A DNA stretch of 64,000 nucleotides, taken from Siphonodentalium dalli (lineage: Eukaryota; Mollusca; Scaphopoda; Gadilida; Siphonodentaliidae). Positions 43,660 through 56,581 of this stretch are shown here, one piece after another. Position numbers and translations under genes: made by a program. Location: assembly GCA_032622095.1 (NCBI GenBank), contig CP136068.1, forward strand, positions 152,609,151-152,673,150, in the 5' to 3' direction. Positions within the stretch are counted from its first letter, which is position 1, and each line of letters opens with the position of its first letter. A model generated the notes under the pieces. The model was not told where the DNA came from, did not search any database, and saw nothing but the letters and a program-made list of their open reading frames with translations.

Positions 43660-45105
43660 AAGGATATTCAAGGCCCATGGTAATTCAAGGACCAGTGTAA
43701 TTCAAGGATATTCAAGGCCCAGGGTAATTATTAATTCAAGGCCCATGGTAATTATTAATTCAAGGATATTCAAGGCCCATGGTAATTCAAGGATATTCAA
43801 GACCCAGTGTAATTCAAGGATATTCAAGGCCCAGGGTAATTCAAGGATATTCAAGGCCCATATTAATTCAAGGATATTCAAGGCCCATGGTAATTATTAA
43901 TTCAATGATATTTAAGGCCCATGGTAATTCAAGGATATTCAAGACCCAGTGTAATTCAAGGCCCAGGGTAATTCAATGATATTTAAGGCCCATGGTAATT
44001 ATTAATTCAAGGATATTCAAGGCCCATGGTAATTCAAGGATATTCAAGACCCAGTGTAATTCAAGGCCCAGGGTAATTCAAGGCCCAGGGTAATTCAAGG
44101 ACCAGTGTAATTCAAGGATATTCAAGGCCCAGGGTAATTATTAATTCAAGGCCCAGGGTAATTATTAATTCAAGGATATTCAAGGCCCATGGTAATTCAA
44201 GGATATTCAAGACCCAGTGTAATTCAAGGCCCAGGGTAATTCAAGGCCCAGGGTAATTCAATGATATTCAAGGCCCATGGTAATTCAAGGATATTCAAGA
44301 CCCAGTGTAATTCAAGGCCCAGGGTAATTCAAGGCCCAGGGTAATTCAAGGATATTTAAGCCCATGGTAATTCAAGGATATTCAAGCCCATGGTAATTCA
44401 AGGTTATTTAAGGCCCATGGTAATTCCAAGGATATTCAAGGCCCATGGTAATTCAAGGATATTCAAGACCCAGTGTAATTCAAGGCCCAGGGTAATTCAA
44501 GGATATTCAAGGCCCATGGTAATTCAAGGATATTCAAGGCCCATGGTAATTCAAGGATATTCAAGGCCCATGGTAATTCAAGGATATTCAAGGCCCATGG
44601 TAATTCAAGGATATTCAAGGCTCATGGTAATTCAAGGATATTCAAGACCCAGTGTAATTCAAGGCCCATGGTAATTCAAGGATATTCAAGGCCCATGGTA
44701 ATTCAAGGATATTCAAGGCTCATGGTAATTCAAGGATATTCAAGGCCCATGGTAATTCAAGAATATTCAAGGCCCATGGTAATTCAAGGATATTCAAGGC
44801 TCATGGTAATTCAAGGATATTCAAGACCCAGTGTAATTCAAGGCCCAGGGTAATTCAATGATATTTAAGGCCCATGGTAATTCAAGGATATTCAAGGCCC
44901 ATGGTAATTCAAGGATATTCAAGACCCAGTGTAATTCAAGGATATTCAAGACCCAGTGTAATTCAAGGCCCATGGTAATTCAAGGAAATTCAAGAGTCAA
45001 GACCCAGTGTAATTCAAGGCCCAGGGTAATTCAATGATATTTAAGGCCCATGGTAATTCAAGGATATTTAAGGCCCATGGTAATTCAAGGATATTCTAAG
45101 TTTTC
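43660..45105 (+). repeat. 27-bp satellite, homogeneous right block with higher-order pattern
   Basis: Units ending in catggtaa, cagtgtaa or cagggtaa alternate in recurring order (for example ...cccatggtaa / acccagtgtaa / cccagggtaa...), indicating amplification of multi-unit blocks. Confidence 0.93.
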
Positions 45106-45622
45106 AAGGCTCCAAAGGAACTATGTTGTTAAATGACAAAGGCTTCTGTACAAAACAAAAATTTATTGGAAAATGAGAATCGACTAACGGACAGAATCAA
45201 TCAAACAGATGAGCATTCTTCTCATTTTAACATGGTATAATGGAGGAGTGAATAATATGTACATGGAAATGGTGGTGTAAACATGATGATGAATGATTTA
45301 ATAGATGATAATGGAAGGACGCTCTCAGCATGACAATTCATATGCATAAGAAGAATGAACAATGGAGATATGTTCCTCCACGGACAGACTTGTCAGTACA
45401 AGCGGTTTGAGGAGGGGCCATCAAGCGTTCGGGAAGTTGAAGGGTGTTCTACAAGGTTTAGCCCCAAAATTGATTCTAACATTTCAAAGCAACATATAAA
45501 TTGTTTTTGCATTGATTGATAGATATTCATGTCTCATAGATTTCTATTTCCAGCTGAATATAGAACTTCGTGAGATAAACAGAATCTTTTTGTCAAGATT
45601 CCTGCAATTATCTTACAACCCA

Positions 45623-46207
45623 CAGTAATGCCCTAATTAACCCTTTACCCAACAGAACGGCCCTGTGCCAATGCATTCTCTTATATATGCGAGTCGACCA
45701 TAGGTCGCCTCGAATATATAAGAGAATGCATTGGCTTAACACATTAAAAATTGTTAAAGAATGTAAGAAAAAATGGTAAAAAGTGTTCCAAGGCCAATGC
45801 ATTCTCTTATATATGCGAGGCGACCTATGGTCGACTCGCATATATAAGAGAATGCATTGGCACAGGGCATAACTGTAACTATCACAATGTGGTCAAGGAG
45901 CCGGTTCCAATGATATCCATATTTGTATGGTTCTATTGAGACAGACCGAAGATATTTTAGGCTGTTGAAGCTTTATTTGGCCGGTTTTGCCCGGTTTGTT
46001 GGGTAAAGGGTTAATCGACTGCTTAACCACAGCAGAATTATTGGTATCTTTTCAGGATTTAGTCAGAAATATGGCTTGTTGCCATTCATCGGAAAGCTTT
46101 CAGTGAGCTTTCCGATGAATGGCAACAAGCCATATTTCCGACTAAATCCTGAAAAGTTTCCCATAATTCTGCTGTGGTTAAGCAGTCGATTAATTAGGGC
46201 ATTACTT
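45623..46207. mobile_element. Family E palindromic MITE, copy 2, split by B1
   Basis: cagtaatgccctaaTTAA then B1 then TTAAtcgactgcttaaccac, followed by the rest of the palindrome to gggcattact. The uninterrupted copies read ccctaattaatcgac here. Confidence 0.9.
45641..46010. mobile_element. Family B piggyBac-like double-hairpin MITE, copy B1 (370 bp)
   Basis: TTAA (45637-45640, 46011-46014), ends CCCTTTACCCAACA / TGTTGGGTAAAGGG shape. TTAA plus a CCC.. end is the piggyBac signature. Contains the same two hairpins as family A (about 45665-45736 and 45792-45866). No coding capacity. Confidence 0.92.
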
Positions 46208-46383
46208 TAAGAGTGGTGGGCCCCCAAAATTGCCTGGTGTAAAACAAAAACAAACACATAAATGGCATACCTTCCTACATTATTTTAATACAAAACCCTT
46301 GCCCCCCCCCCCCCCTCCCTGCCGAAAGAAGAAACATAATGGCTAGGAGCTACATAATTTGCACCAGATAGATTCTGCACATA

Positions 46384-46596
46384 CAGTAATGCCCTAAATA
46401 ATCGACACCTTAACCACATCAGAATTATGGGTAATTTTTCAGGATTTTGTCGGAAATATAGCTTGTTGCCATTCATCGGAAAGCTTTCAGTGAGAGCTTT
46501 CCGATGAATGGCAACAAGCCATATTTCTGTCTAAATCCTGAAAAGTTACCCATAATTCTGCTGTGGTTAAGGAGTCGATTATTTAGGGCATTACTG
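46384..46596. mobile_element. Family E palindromic MITE, copy 3
   Basis: TA-flanked, cagtaatgccctaaataatc ... ttatttagggcattactg, fully palindromic around ggaaagctttcagtgagagc. Confidence 0.9.
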
Positions 46597-47146
46597 TATA
46601 TGTTTGGAATTTTCAGAGTACAAAAAGCAAGCAGTATCATTAAGACGGGGTGGATCAATAGTTGCTGAATGTGGAACATAATGAAGTAGTCAGTCTTAAA
46701 CCAGTTTGTCCAAACTTTCCTGTTGAGCGACATCGATGTATAAACCCGTGAGAGTTAGCCTAAATAATTCATTCTATCGGCACTGGGCTTGTAGGTCCGA
46801 AGAATGGGTACATAATTAGCATTCAAACCTGTTGGAAAGCATTTAATGGCTGCACATAAAAGCGTCCTGGGCAACCATGATTCTCTGAATAGACCTTTTG
46901 TTTTGTGTTACCGTCGTGTTGTAACATGACGGTAACTAACTTTGTTCAGTCGCGCACCAATTGAATTTCTTTTTAATGTGGGTCGATTTGCTGACACTGC
47001 GGGAGTGACATTTGAGAACAATAAGCTTCATACATACTGCTACATATGTGCTATATAAATATCTACTCCAAGGCTAGTAAAGAGCTTAGGTTACCACGGG
47101 CAATGGGACTTAATTTGGAGACAATTATTTTTGTTGACCAAGCCTG

Positions 47147-47530
47147 AATTTAATGTATCTGACATTTGCAAAATGAGGTCCCCATAGGGTGAATTTAGTG
47201 TCACTATCCCACATTCTGCTTAGGCCTCAACTGCTATGGGAGGTCTAGGATAGATTGAATTTCCTCAGTTGAAGATGGTGATTCACCCATTAGTCACCTT
47301 GATTATGCATTTTATCTTCTGCAAATTAGGGGATATAGAAACTTCCCAGATGAGAAAAAGTAACTAAAACAATATTAACTTGAGACTATAGATACTTCTC
47401 AGAAGATGAAGTTTAAGCAGAATGAGGTCCCCAGAGATTGAATTTGGTGATGCTAGCCCGCTATGAGGGATAACATCACTAAATTCACCCTCTGGGGACC
47501 TCATTCTGCAAATGGCAGTCAGACACAGGC
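47147..47530. mobile_element. Family H element, copy 2 (diverged)
   Basis: Left gcctgaatttaatgtatctg acatttgc; right gcaaatggcagtcagacaca ggc. Left hairpin half decayed (47168-47215), right hairpin 47414-47510, about 200 bp of unique sequence between. Confidence 0.75.
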
Positions 47531-47632
47531 TTGCCTTTAGCCAGGACCAGCATGGAGGTTTCAAATTGGGAGAAGTAACAGAATTTAGAGAGAAGATATC
47601 TCCCAAGTCACCCTGGTGATGAATCTGAATCA

Positions 47633-47888
47633 AGCCTTGAAATAGTGTGCCTGTCATTTGCAGAATGAGTGAGGTCCCCAGAGGGTGAATTTAGTGATGC
47701 TACCCCGCATAGTGGGCTAGCATCACCAAATTCACCCTCTGGGGACCTCATTCTGCTTACACCTCAGCAGAATGAGATTCCCAGAGGGTGAATTTGGTGA
47801 TGCTAGCCTGCTATGCGGGGCAGCATCACTAAATTCACCCTCTGGGGACCTCATTCTGCAAATGACAGACACACTATTTCAAGGCTTG
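47633..47888. mobile_element. Family H double-hairpin MITE, copy 3
   Basis: caagccttgaaatagtgtgc ... gacacactatttcaaggctt g. Two complete hairpins in series, like 23512-23763. Confidence 0.88.
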
Positions 47889-47965
47889 ACCCTGGTGATG
47901 AATCTGAATGGTGGTGTTTGTGATGATGAAGTCTCTTTGAAAAGTCAACGATAATCTTATCATAC

Positions 47966-48074
47966 AGTAATGCTCTAAATAATCGACTCCTAAACCACAG
48001 CAGAATTATGGGTAATTTTTCAGGCAACAAAGCAAAAAATCATGAAAAATTACCAATTAATTAGGGCATTACTG
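47966..48074. mobile_element. Family E MITE, internally deleted copy 4
   Basis: TA-flanked; 109 bp, keeps both tips (cagtaatgctctaaataatc / ttagggcattactg) but lost most of the palindromic stem. Confidence 0.8.
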
Positions 48075-48516
48075 TATTTACGCCTCTTGAGCTCTTAGAG
48101 ATATCTTTTCCACGAATGGAAGGGCTTTTCTGATTAAAATAAAATTTTAAAAAGAGCAACACGTACCAGGTTGATTGTCAACTATGATGCGCCTCATAAT
48201 AGCTACTTATTCTGAGTTCAAGTTGTTAATATTGTCCATCGTTGATAAACCAAGGAGTGCATGGAGTTTGCGAGAACCATTTTCCTTTGTTTCCTTTGTT
48301 GCGTTTGTGCGTGACATACAGTATTGTTCCTATGTTTAGTAACTTGTGTTCATTAAAGCACTGCCTTCGGGATTTCGTTGGCAATGTCACAGAATGACGA
48401 AATAACGCATAATCTGAGCCATAGCCAATGAAATGAACGGATCCCATCAATAGAGAAATTAGATCTCTAGTATGAGATATGGAGAGACATAAATCTTATA
48501 AGATGATCGTCGGCTG

Positions 48517-48522
48517 TTTATT
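48517..48522 (-). promoter_or_regulatory. Candidate poly(A) signal for the - strand exon
   Basis: TTTATT on + is AATAAA on -, about 90 nt after the stop at 48610. Confidence 0.45.
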
Positions 48523-48609
48523 GAGACTGGTGATGATGATTGTCCTATGTGGATGGTTCAGAGCGGTGGTACATGTAAATGACGACGATGATAGTTCAAT
48601 GTGGATGAT

Positions 48610-49009
<400 letters not shown>

Positions 49010-49023
49010 TGCTAATAATTTAA

Positions 49024-49410
49024 CCCTTTACCCAACAAACCGGCCAAAACCGGCCAAATAAAGCTTCAACAGCCTAAAATATCTTGGGTCTGTCTCAATA
49101 AAACCATACAAATATGGATATCATTGGAACCGGCTCATTGACCACATTGTGATGGTTATAGTTATGCCCTGTGCCAATGCATTCTCTTATATATGCGAGT
49201 CGACCATAGGTCGCCTCGCATATATAAGAGAATACATTGGCCTAAAATAATCTTTTTTTTAACACTTTTTACCATTTTTTCTTACATTCTTTAACAATTT
49301 TATAATTTTTAATGTGTTAAGCCAATGCATTCTCTTATATATGCGAGGCGACCTATGGTCGACTCGCATATATAAGAGAATGCATTGGCACAGGGCCGTT
49401 CTGTTGGGTA
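49024..49410. mobile_element. Family B piggyBac-like MITE, copy B2
   Basis: TTAA at 49020-49023, left end CCCTTTACCCAACAAACCGG; the right end ctgttgggta runs into ataatttaa, so the last bases are altered. Inverse orientation to B1. Hairpins near 49172-49243 and 49321-49390. Confidence 0.88.
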
Positions 49411-49465
49411 ATAATTTAACGTACTCCCAAAGCCTTCTCTCGCATCTATTCCAGACTAATGGAAT

Positions 49466-50019
49466 GGGCTCGGTTTGGTGAGTAATGGGCTCGGTTTGGT
49501 GAGTAATGGGCTTGCTTTGGTGAGTAATGGGCTGGGCTTTCATGCATTTCCGTGGCAGGGGGGATAGTGGCTGTCGGGTTGAATCACAACCAGCTAACCA
49601 CACTGCCAGAAAAATATACATGCTGCATACACATGAGGATCACATGAACTACACATTTATGTTATGAACACATCATAAACGTATGCTGCATATACAAAAT
49701 ATCATGAATACCATAGATGCCAAGTACATGAGTGACAAATGATTAATATCGATGAGACTATGCATGCCATAAACTAGACCAAATTGATTCTGACACAATC
49801 CCTGTTAACTGCATTGTGGATGTGTTGTTAAAGTAGTTAACTATCACATAGGCCAGACATACTAATATGCTTCTTGGGGAAAGGTAAATATTGCCTTTTT
49901 TTCGTCAAAGTATTAAAATCAACATTGCTGGACCATTCATTCAGTTTTTTTCAAACATGTGAAATCACTATTATTCGTGAGATTTGTGCTTTGATCTAAA
50001 TGCTCCATGCTCAAATTCT
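49466..50019 (+). repeat. Direct duplication, copy 1 (~0.55 kb)
   Basis: From the ggtgagtaatgggct repeats to ctccatgctcaaattct; over 90% identical to 52400-52997. Not LTR-like: no TG..CA ends, primer site or coding interior. Confidence 0.85.
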
Positions 50020-50575
50020 GCTCTCTCTGAATTTTGTGACATAATTATTAATTTTGATTTGCTCTGTGAATTCAACTAATCCATTATTTACATTTATAAT
50101 GCATCGTTACCGAGAGACACAAACATGACGCTATAAGGAATGTGCATCATGTGTAGTGATGCATACTTTTATGTCATGACGTCAGCCTGTTTCTAAGCCA
50201 TCAGGCACTTGATTTTTCCAATTACATATTTTCTGCAATATGTTCGCTATTATATGATTACCTGTATATTATAACAACAATTCAATTTATAATAAACATG
50301 CTTAAAGGTCCATTCAATATTAAAGTCACAGATGATTTTTTTTATCTTGCCACAATCTATGACATAAAATATGATTAAAATACTATAATTCATCACCATT
50401 TGGAATGCGTGTCTCAGAAGGTGTCCATAGAGTAATAAAAATAGCTGAAATCATAGAAACATCCCCCCCCCCCCGTCTCGCTCCCAGAATGCCACAAAAA
50501 TCAAACAAAGATATAGGGTTATTCCCATTCCATTGAAACTTATGCACAGAAAACATGTCGGTACCTCAACAAAAA

Positions 50576-50706
50576 CAACATGTTCACAGTTTATTGCACC
50601 AAATAAGTTGATAATGAAATTTTTTGGAGTTTCCTCTTTCAAATGGAATATAGTATGACATATATTTTATAAATGTGATTTGGGAATTCGAAAATTAATT
50701 GGGCCT
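50576..50706 (-). repeat. Repeat P, reverse copy
   Basis: tgttcacagtttattgcacc..gagtttcctctttcaaatgg corresponds to the reverse of 8310-8445. Confidence 0.6.
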
Positions 50707-51286
50707 TAAAACTTTACCATTCCATATTAGAGGGAAAGCAGCCAAATATCAGTGTGAATACATCAATAAACCAAAGCTGGGAAAGATAAACAATTCCCAA
50801 ATACATGCCCAATTCAACCAATTGAAGCCCATTATATACAGATACCAAAGCAAAAATCTCAGTTTCAGAATAGCATTTAGGAATCTAACTAATTCAGTCC
50901 AACATAATCTATTGAATGTGTCCGTAAGTTTAGAGACGGAAATAAATTGATCGACACAACTTCAACATTGACATACACTTCTGGAAGTAACAATGGGTCT
51001 ACCCACACCAAGCACCGCACATACACATACACACACTTTAAAACCTCTCATACACATACACACACTTTAAAACCTCTATGAAGTTTGCAAATGAAAAATA
51101 AAATTAACTTGTGAGTCAGCTTCAATTCACCTCTGGAACATAAGTGATTTATATTTTTAAATTCCAGGATTCAGTACATGCAAACTATTAAACCATTATT
51201 CACTGATTAACTTTATGTCACCCTTGGCAGCCAGACAGTTCGGTGAAGAGACAAAAGAACACTTACACTTTTCAAACAATATTTAA

Positions 51287-51531
51287 CCCTTTGAGTGCCA
51301 GGTCGATTTTTGTATCAACCCATATACCCTGTGCCAATGCATTCTCTTATATATGCGAGTCGACCATAGGTCGCCTCGCATATATAAGAGAATGCATTGG
51401 CCTAACAATTTATTTTTTATTTTTTTTTTTTTATAATTTTTTTACAATTTTAATAATTTATTCTTATATTCTTTAACAGACTTATTTTGTAGGTTTAGGG
51501 CCGATGAGATCGGCCCCTGGCACTCAAAGGG
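51287..51531. mobile_element. Family C piggyBac-like single-hairpin MITE (245 bp)
   Basis: TTAA at 51283-51286 and 51532-51535, perfect 16-bp TIR CCCTTTGAGTGCCAGG. Carries only hairpin 1 (51333-51404) followed by a T-rich spacer. Its TIR is unrelated to family B beyond CCCTTT. Confidence 0.92.
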
Positions 51532-51749
51532 TTAAAACATTTTAACCACATTCAACTTCTCTGGTGACAATGAGCAAAAATGCGTGAAGCAATGGATAGC
51601 TGATATGGCTGATTGCAATGGCTGATTTATGTATATGCATGACCAAATGTTCCTCGTTTGTATATGGATGACAATGGGGTTTGATGTGACACAGAGTGAG
51701 GTAAGCGGTGATATTTCATGCCACATAATGAACAACCAATGCATAAAAC

Positions 51750-52150
51750 CTGAATTTAATGTGTCTGACATCTGCAGAATGAGGTCCCCAGAGGGTGAAT
51801 TCAGTGACGATATCCTTCATGGTGGGCTAGCATCACCAAATTCACCCTCTGGGAACCTCATTCTGCTTAGGCATCATCTTCTGGGAAGTCTCTATATTCT
51901 CAAATTAACATTGTTTTTAGTTCCTTTTTCCCTTCTGGGAAGTTTCTATGTCCCCTAATTTGCAGAATATAAAATCGAGTTGACTAATGGGTGAACATCA
52001 CCAACTTCAACTGGGGCTCGAGCTTCAATCTGATTCTAGGTCTCCCATAGCCATTGGTGACTAAGCAGAATGAGGTTCCCAGAGGGTGAATTTGGTGATA
52101 CTAGCTTGCTGGACCTCATTCTGCAAATGTCAGACACACTAAATTCAAGC
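51750..52150. mobile_element. Family H element, copy 4
   Basis: aacctgaatttaatgtgtct gacatctgcagaatgagg ... cctcattctgcaaatgtcag acacactaaattcaagc. The left hairpin is intact; in the right one the stem is internally deleted. Confidence 0.8.
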
Positions 52151-52374
52151 TTGAATGCTTCAAGTCCAGGTTTTAAATGGCTGCTAAAGAGTTGCTCATG
52201 GCTGGGAAGAAGGCCAAACAGTTTTATGTAACTGAGAATATTTGACAAACGGTGAAGCTATCATTAAGTGACTCATGTTTTTGTTTTAACATCAGTATTT
52301 GAAATGTCAAAAACCACTTGTATAAACCTAGGCCTGGATGCATTTGCAAATGAACAGCAATGCCATGCATGTGA

Positions 52375-52520
52375 ATAATGGGCTTGCTGTGGTGAGTAAT
52401 GGGCTTGCTGTGGTGAGTAATGGGCATGCTTTGGGTGAGTAATGGGCTTGCTTTGGTGAGTAATGGGCTTGCTTTGGTGAGTAATGGGCTTGCTTTGGTG
52501 AGTAATGGGCTGGGCTTTCA
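52375..52520 (+). repeat. 21-bp tandem repeat
   Basis: About six units of agtaatgggcttgctttggt g, diverging at the left (ctgtggtg). About three units are present in the sister duplicate at 49470-49525. Confidence 0.85.
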
Positions 52521-52997
52521 TGCATTTCCGTGGCAGGGGGGATAGTGGCTGTCGGGTTGAATCACAACCAGCTAACCACACTGCCAGAAAAATATACATG
52601 CTGCATACACATGAGGATCACATGAACTACACATTTATGTTATGAACACATCATAAACGTATGCTGCATATACAAAATATCATGAATACCATAGATGCCA
52701 AGTACATGAGTGACAAATGATTAATATTGATGAGACTATGCATGCCATAAACTAGACCAAATTGATTCTGACACAATCCCTGTTAACTGCATTGTGGATG
52801 TGTTGTTAAAGTAGTTAACTATCACATAGGAGAGACATACTAATATGCTTCTTGGGGAAAGGTAAATATTGCCCTTTTTTCAAAGTACTAAAACCAACAT
52901 TACTGGACCAATCATTCAGTTTTTTTCAAACATGTGAAATCACTATTATTTGTGAGATTTGTGCTTTGATCTAATTGTTCCATGCTCAAATTCTCAA
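52400..52997 (+). repeat. Direct duplication, copy 2
   Basis: Matches 49466-50019 with few substitutions and small indels (for example cttttttcaaagtac against ctttttttcgtcaaagtat). Begins and ends within unrelated flanks. Confidence 0.85.
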
Positions 52998-53618
52998 ATT
53001 GTATGATAAAATATTTATAAATTCTCCAAAAAAAAAGTTTGAACAGACAGATAGTTGCTTCTCTGCTGTGAACATGTTTAGTGGATCGGAAAAATTCAAC
53101 AATACCCATGCATTTATGTTTACCTGTATGATTACTATACATATCAACAACATAAATGTGCAAAAACTTAAATAGAAAATCTCGGACATGAAAGATCTTC
53201 AATTCTATTTTAAATAAACAAGAGACAGAGTAAAACAATTCAAACTATATAAAACGTCTTTAGGAAGAGACAATCCATCTTTAACTCCATTTTAATTTAT
53301 CCCTGATAGAATACTTGGCCAATAGTTTTGTTGAGATTAAGCATTTGAAAGTTGGACTACCTTCACCGATGAACTGTACAAATTTATGAGCTGAGTGATC
53401 AAGTCAAAAGTTTACTATTTGCCCTTGGATTATATTTTTTCTCGTCACTTCTTCATGATCAATCAAATGAATCAAATATTGAAATGTTGAGCCTCCAGCA
53501 GATCTGAATGAATTTGAATTGTAGTAATCAATGATTGGTTAAACATCCTTCATGTAGAGGATTCCTATGCTATATATATGTTACTGTTTTTTTAGGGAAG
53601 TTCAAGGTACTGAAGGTA

Positions 53619-53773
53619 CAGTAATGCCGTACATAATCGACTCCTTAACAACAGCAGAATTATGTGTGATTTTTCAGGATTTAGTCGGAAATATGGCTTG
53701 TTGCCATTCATCGGAAAGCTCTCAGTGAGAGCTTTCTGATGAATGGCAACAAGCCATATTTAGGGCATTACTG
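53619..53773. mobile_element. Family E palindromic MITE, copy 6
   Basis: TA-flanked cagtaatgccgtacataatc ... gggcattactg; the right arm is shortened (catatttagggc). Confidence 0.85.
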
Positions 53774-54059
53774 TATCAAGGGGCTGACTCAACAGTAACT
53801 AGAAAGCCTAACACCCCCCTCCAGATCTCTTTCACACTGCAATGACCTAATGCCAATTGCAAAGATGGACATGGATAGACATTCCAATGAGAACGTCATG
53901 TGGTTATTCCTATATCATATGACCTACACATTTTATGCATAAAATTAAGAATGTTTTACCCTGTGTCCAATCCTTTCATTTCGAGCATAGACAGAACAAG
54001 TCTCAAATTCTATAACAATTAGCATGTGTCATAAGGCCAGTTTTAGTCAATTGTCCGAT

Positions 54060-54385
54060 TGCAGTGATTGTGTCAGTCAGTCAGTCACAGCCAGCATTGC
54101 TGTCAAATTTACATTTATCTCAGGAGCAATGAGTTACTCCCTTTGGCTGATAATTTCCCCCAAAATTTTCGGAGGACAATTGTAATCAGCCGAGTCCATC
54201 TGTCCAGCCGTCCGTGTATCCATCTGATTCCTTGTCCGGATGTTAACTACAGTTAAAATTATAAGATTGAAATGAAACTTGTATGAGGAATAATCATCAC
54301 ATTATTGATGTCAAGTTCGATTTTGGTCGCGGTCCGATGAAATTTGATGGAGTTATGCCCCCTTTTTTAAAATAATTTCATATTC
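54060..54385 (+). repeat. SINE/LINE-tail-like interspersed repeat
   Basis: cagtcagtcagtcac, tctgtccagccgtccgtgta, ttgtccggatgttaactac, aatgaaacttgtatgaggaa and ggagttatgcccc in this order resemble text common in invertebrate dispersed repeats. Single copy in this window, so the call rests on style only. Confidence 0.4.
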
Positions 54386-54520
54386 GTCCTCATAATTGGA
54401 AACTTGACCCTGTAGTTATATTTCTTGGTTCATATTTCTTCAATCTTGTTGTCTCCTTAAGCATCTTTAATTGCCATTTTTTCAAGATGTTACCGGAAAT
54501 AGCACACCACTTCTTTAGAT

Positions 54521-54953
54521 GTGAATTCAGGTTCCTCTCAGCTTCTGTTCCATGGTATGAACATTCTGGAAGAGCAACTATATGAACGACTTTCCGGAGA
54601 GATTATAATACAGAAAAAAATAAATAAACCTGGAGAGAAAATTAGTAGCAACTCAGAATTAGCAGCAACATGCAAACAAAGCATTGAAATCATGCAATCG
54701 TGATGAGGCTGGGGAAGCTCCGCCCATCAAACTGTCCATCACCGCCAATATTCCCATAATTCCCGCAGATAAAACTACCAAACATCCCAGCTACGACAAA
54801 AGAGAGAAATTGAAAATGTGCACCGATTTTGATGATTATTCCGACCAATTCACATACCAGATCATGCATTTACACTATAGATTCATGTATAATGCAGAGT
54901 CTGGCACGGAGCTGGCAAGAAGTGGGCTTCGTCTAACGAAGACCATAAAATAA
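54521..54953 (+). pseudogene. Possible decayed gene, two frames
   Basis: Frame 54521-54703 (MNSGSSQLLFHGMNILEEQL...) overlaps frame 54684-54953 (...EAGEAPPIKLSITANIPI..., DFDDYSDQFTYQIMHLHYRF, stop after RLTKTIK) in another phase. Composition is more protein-like than nearby frames, so one frameshifted reading frame is possible. No family recognised. Confidence 0.25.
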
Positions 54954-54959
54954 CCAAAA

Positions 54960-56245
54960 AAGACCGAAAGCTACGCTGACCAATCTACAGTTTACTACTA
55001 CTGTACTATGTGCTTGAGGTTGTTAGCTATTGCCCACTATCAATTGTAAAAGCTTTTTTTTTTTCAAAACATTACAATTTATGAAAACATTCTTATTTAA
55101 AAATGTGAGAATTCATAAGATAATCTGAAATAGTTGTTTGACTTTTCAAATTAATATTATTAGAAATAGGGGTTGATTTTAAATACATAAGATAATCTGA
55201 AAAAATATAACTTTTTTTACTTTTGAATTAATTATTACACAAATGTGTTATTTAAAAAAAATTCATTTACTTTTGCAGTATTAAAAAAAATATATACTTT
55301 TTTGGTGAGATGACCTCTTTTTGTGTGGGCAACAGCTAAAGGAAAGTGATGCCAAAGTTTCAACAACTGAATTTCACAAATATTCAATATAATCTACAAA
55401 TGTACGGTAATATATACTTGATTTCATATGATTAGGTGCCATTTTTTTCCATCTTTGACAATTTTATAGTAATTGTATTCCATCTCTGCCAATTTAGTTT
55501 TCGAGTGGGAAATTATAATTGGCTTGACAAATGTATACTAGATTACACTATCATCACGTGGGAAAGATTTGACTGCTAGCCCTTGAAAGTTTATGACTGT
55601 GTGGCTTAATCATAGAAAATACCATAATGGTACCATAGATGATTTAGTTAGGAACGCCTTTTAATTTAAAGTACTAGTCCTTTGGATATCTGATTTAGAT
55701 CATGAGTATCAATAATATTTTTGGCCATAAAATCGCAAAAATAAATTAACTTGGAAATTAATTTGAATGTGAACTAATTAATAAAAATTAAATTTTCATG
55801 TAAATTTAAAAAAGAATCTACAATTTGATGTTGATTTTAGTATAACATGCAACGTGAATGAGAATCAGTTGTTGATAACAATGAATTCTACGGGATCTGT
55901 TTGGATGCAATGACATCCTCAAAGCAATGGCGAAATCTACCCAGCCCTAACACATGGAAGCCTTTATACAAGACAATGCAGTCCTGATATTATTGATATT
56001 AGTAAGGACACAATACAAATAAACAGCATATACATGTACCACAAATATATTCCGACTCATTAGTTTTATACACCCAAGAAGTTTATCAAATAAATTCACA
56101 TTCCAAAAGAGTTAATAAATAAATATTTTTTTGTCAAAAGCATTGATTCGTAACTGATTAGACATTTTAAACTTTGTATCAGTTTGAATTATAATTTTAA
56201 ATTTGAAAAAAAAATTAATATAATTCATGAATTGAGTAACATAAA
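54960..56245. other. No gene seen; very AT-rich
   Basis: Long A/T runs, no hairpin or TIR noticed, only short frames. Confidence 0.5.
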
Positions 56246-56251
56246 ACTTAA

Positions 56252-56581
56252 AGGTATACTGTACACTAAATCTGGCCATTTATGGAACCATCTCCTATTA
56301 TACTGAACGGAATATATGTAACAAATGAATGAATTTGAGCCATGGATGAGTGCAAAATACACTCATTTACTTTATGAACAATATAAAACATGGTACTAGT
56401 AATTATAATGAAAATGAGTGTATTGTTCGAGTCATTAACTCATTATAATTACCATGAGCACATGAGAATATTTTTCACTCATTCATGGCTCAAATTCATT
56501 CAATTGTTGAATACATGTATCTTCTGTTGAGTATAATAGAAGATGGTCCATAAATGGCTGGATTTAGTGAACAGTATGCCT
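56252..56581. mobile_element. Family K TTAA element (330 bp)
   Basis: TTAA at 56248-56251 and 56582-56585. Ends AGGTATACTGTACACTAAAT / ATTTAGTGAACAGTATGCCT, long inverted arms (gccatttatggaaccatct / agatggtccataaatggc). Shares TACTGTAC with family G. Confidence 0.88.

Noticed and set aside
42194-44853. Frames rich in MVIQGYSRP / ILELPWALN as a structural protein
   Set aside because: By-product of the 27-bp satellite; present on both strands and interrupted by chance stops.
49466-52997. LTR retrotransposon with the two 0.55-kb repeats as LTRs
   Set aside because: No TG..CA termini, no target duplication, no gag/pol or primer-binding site between them.
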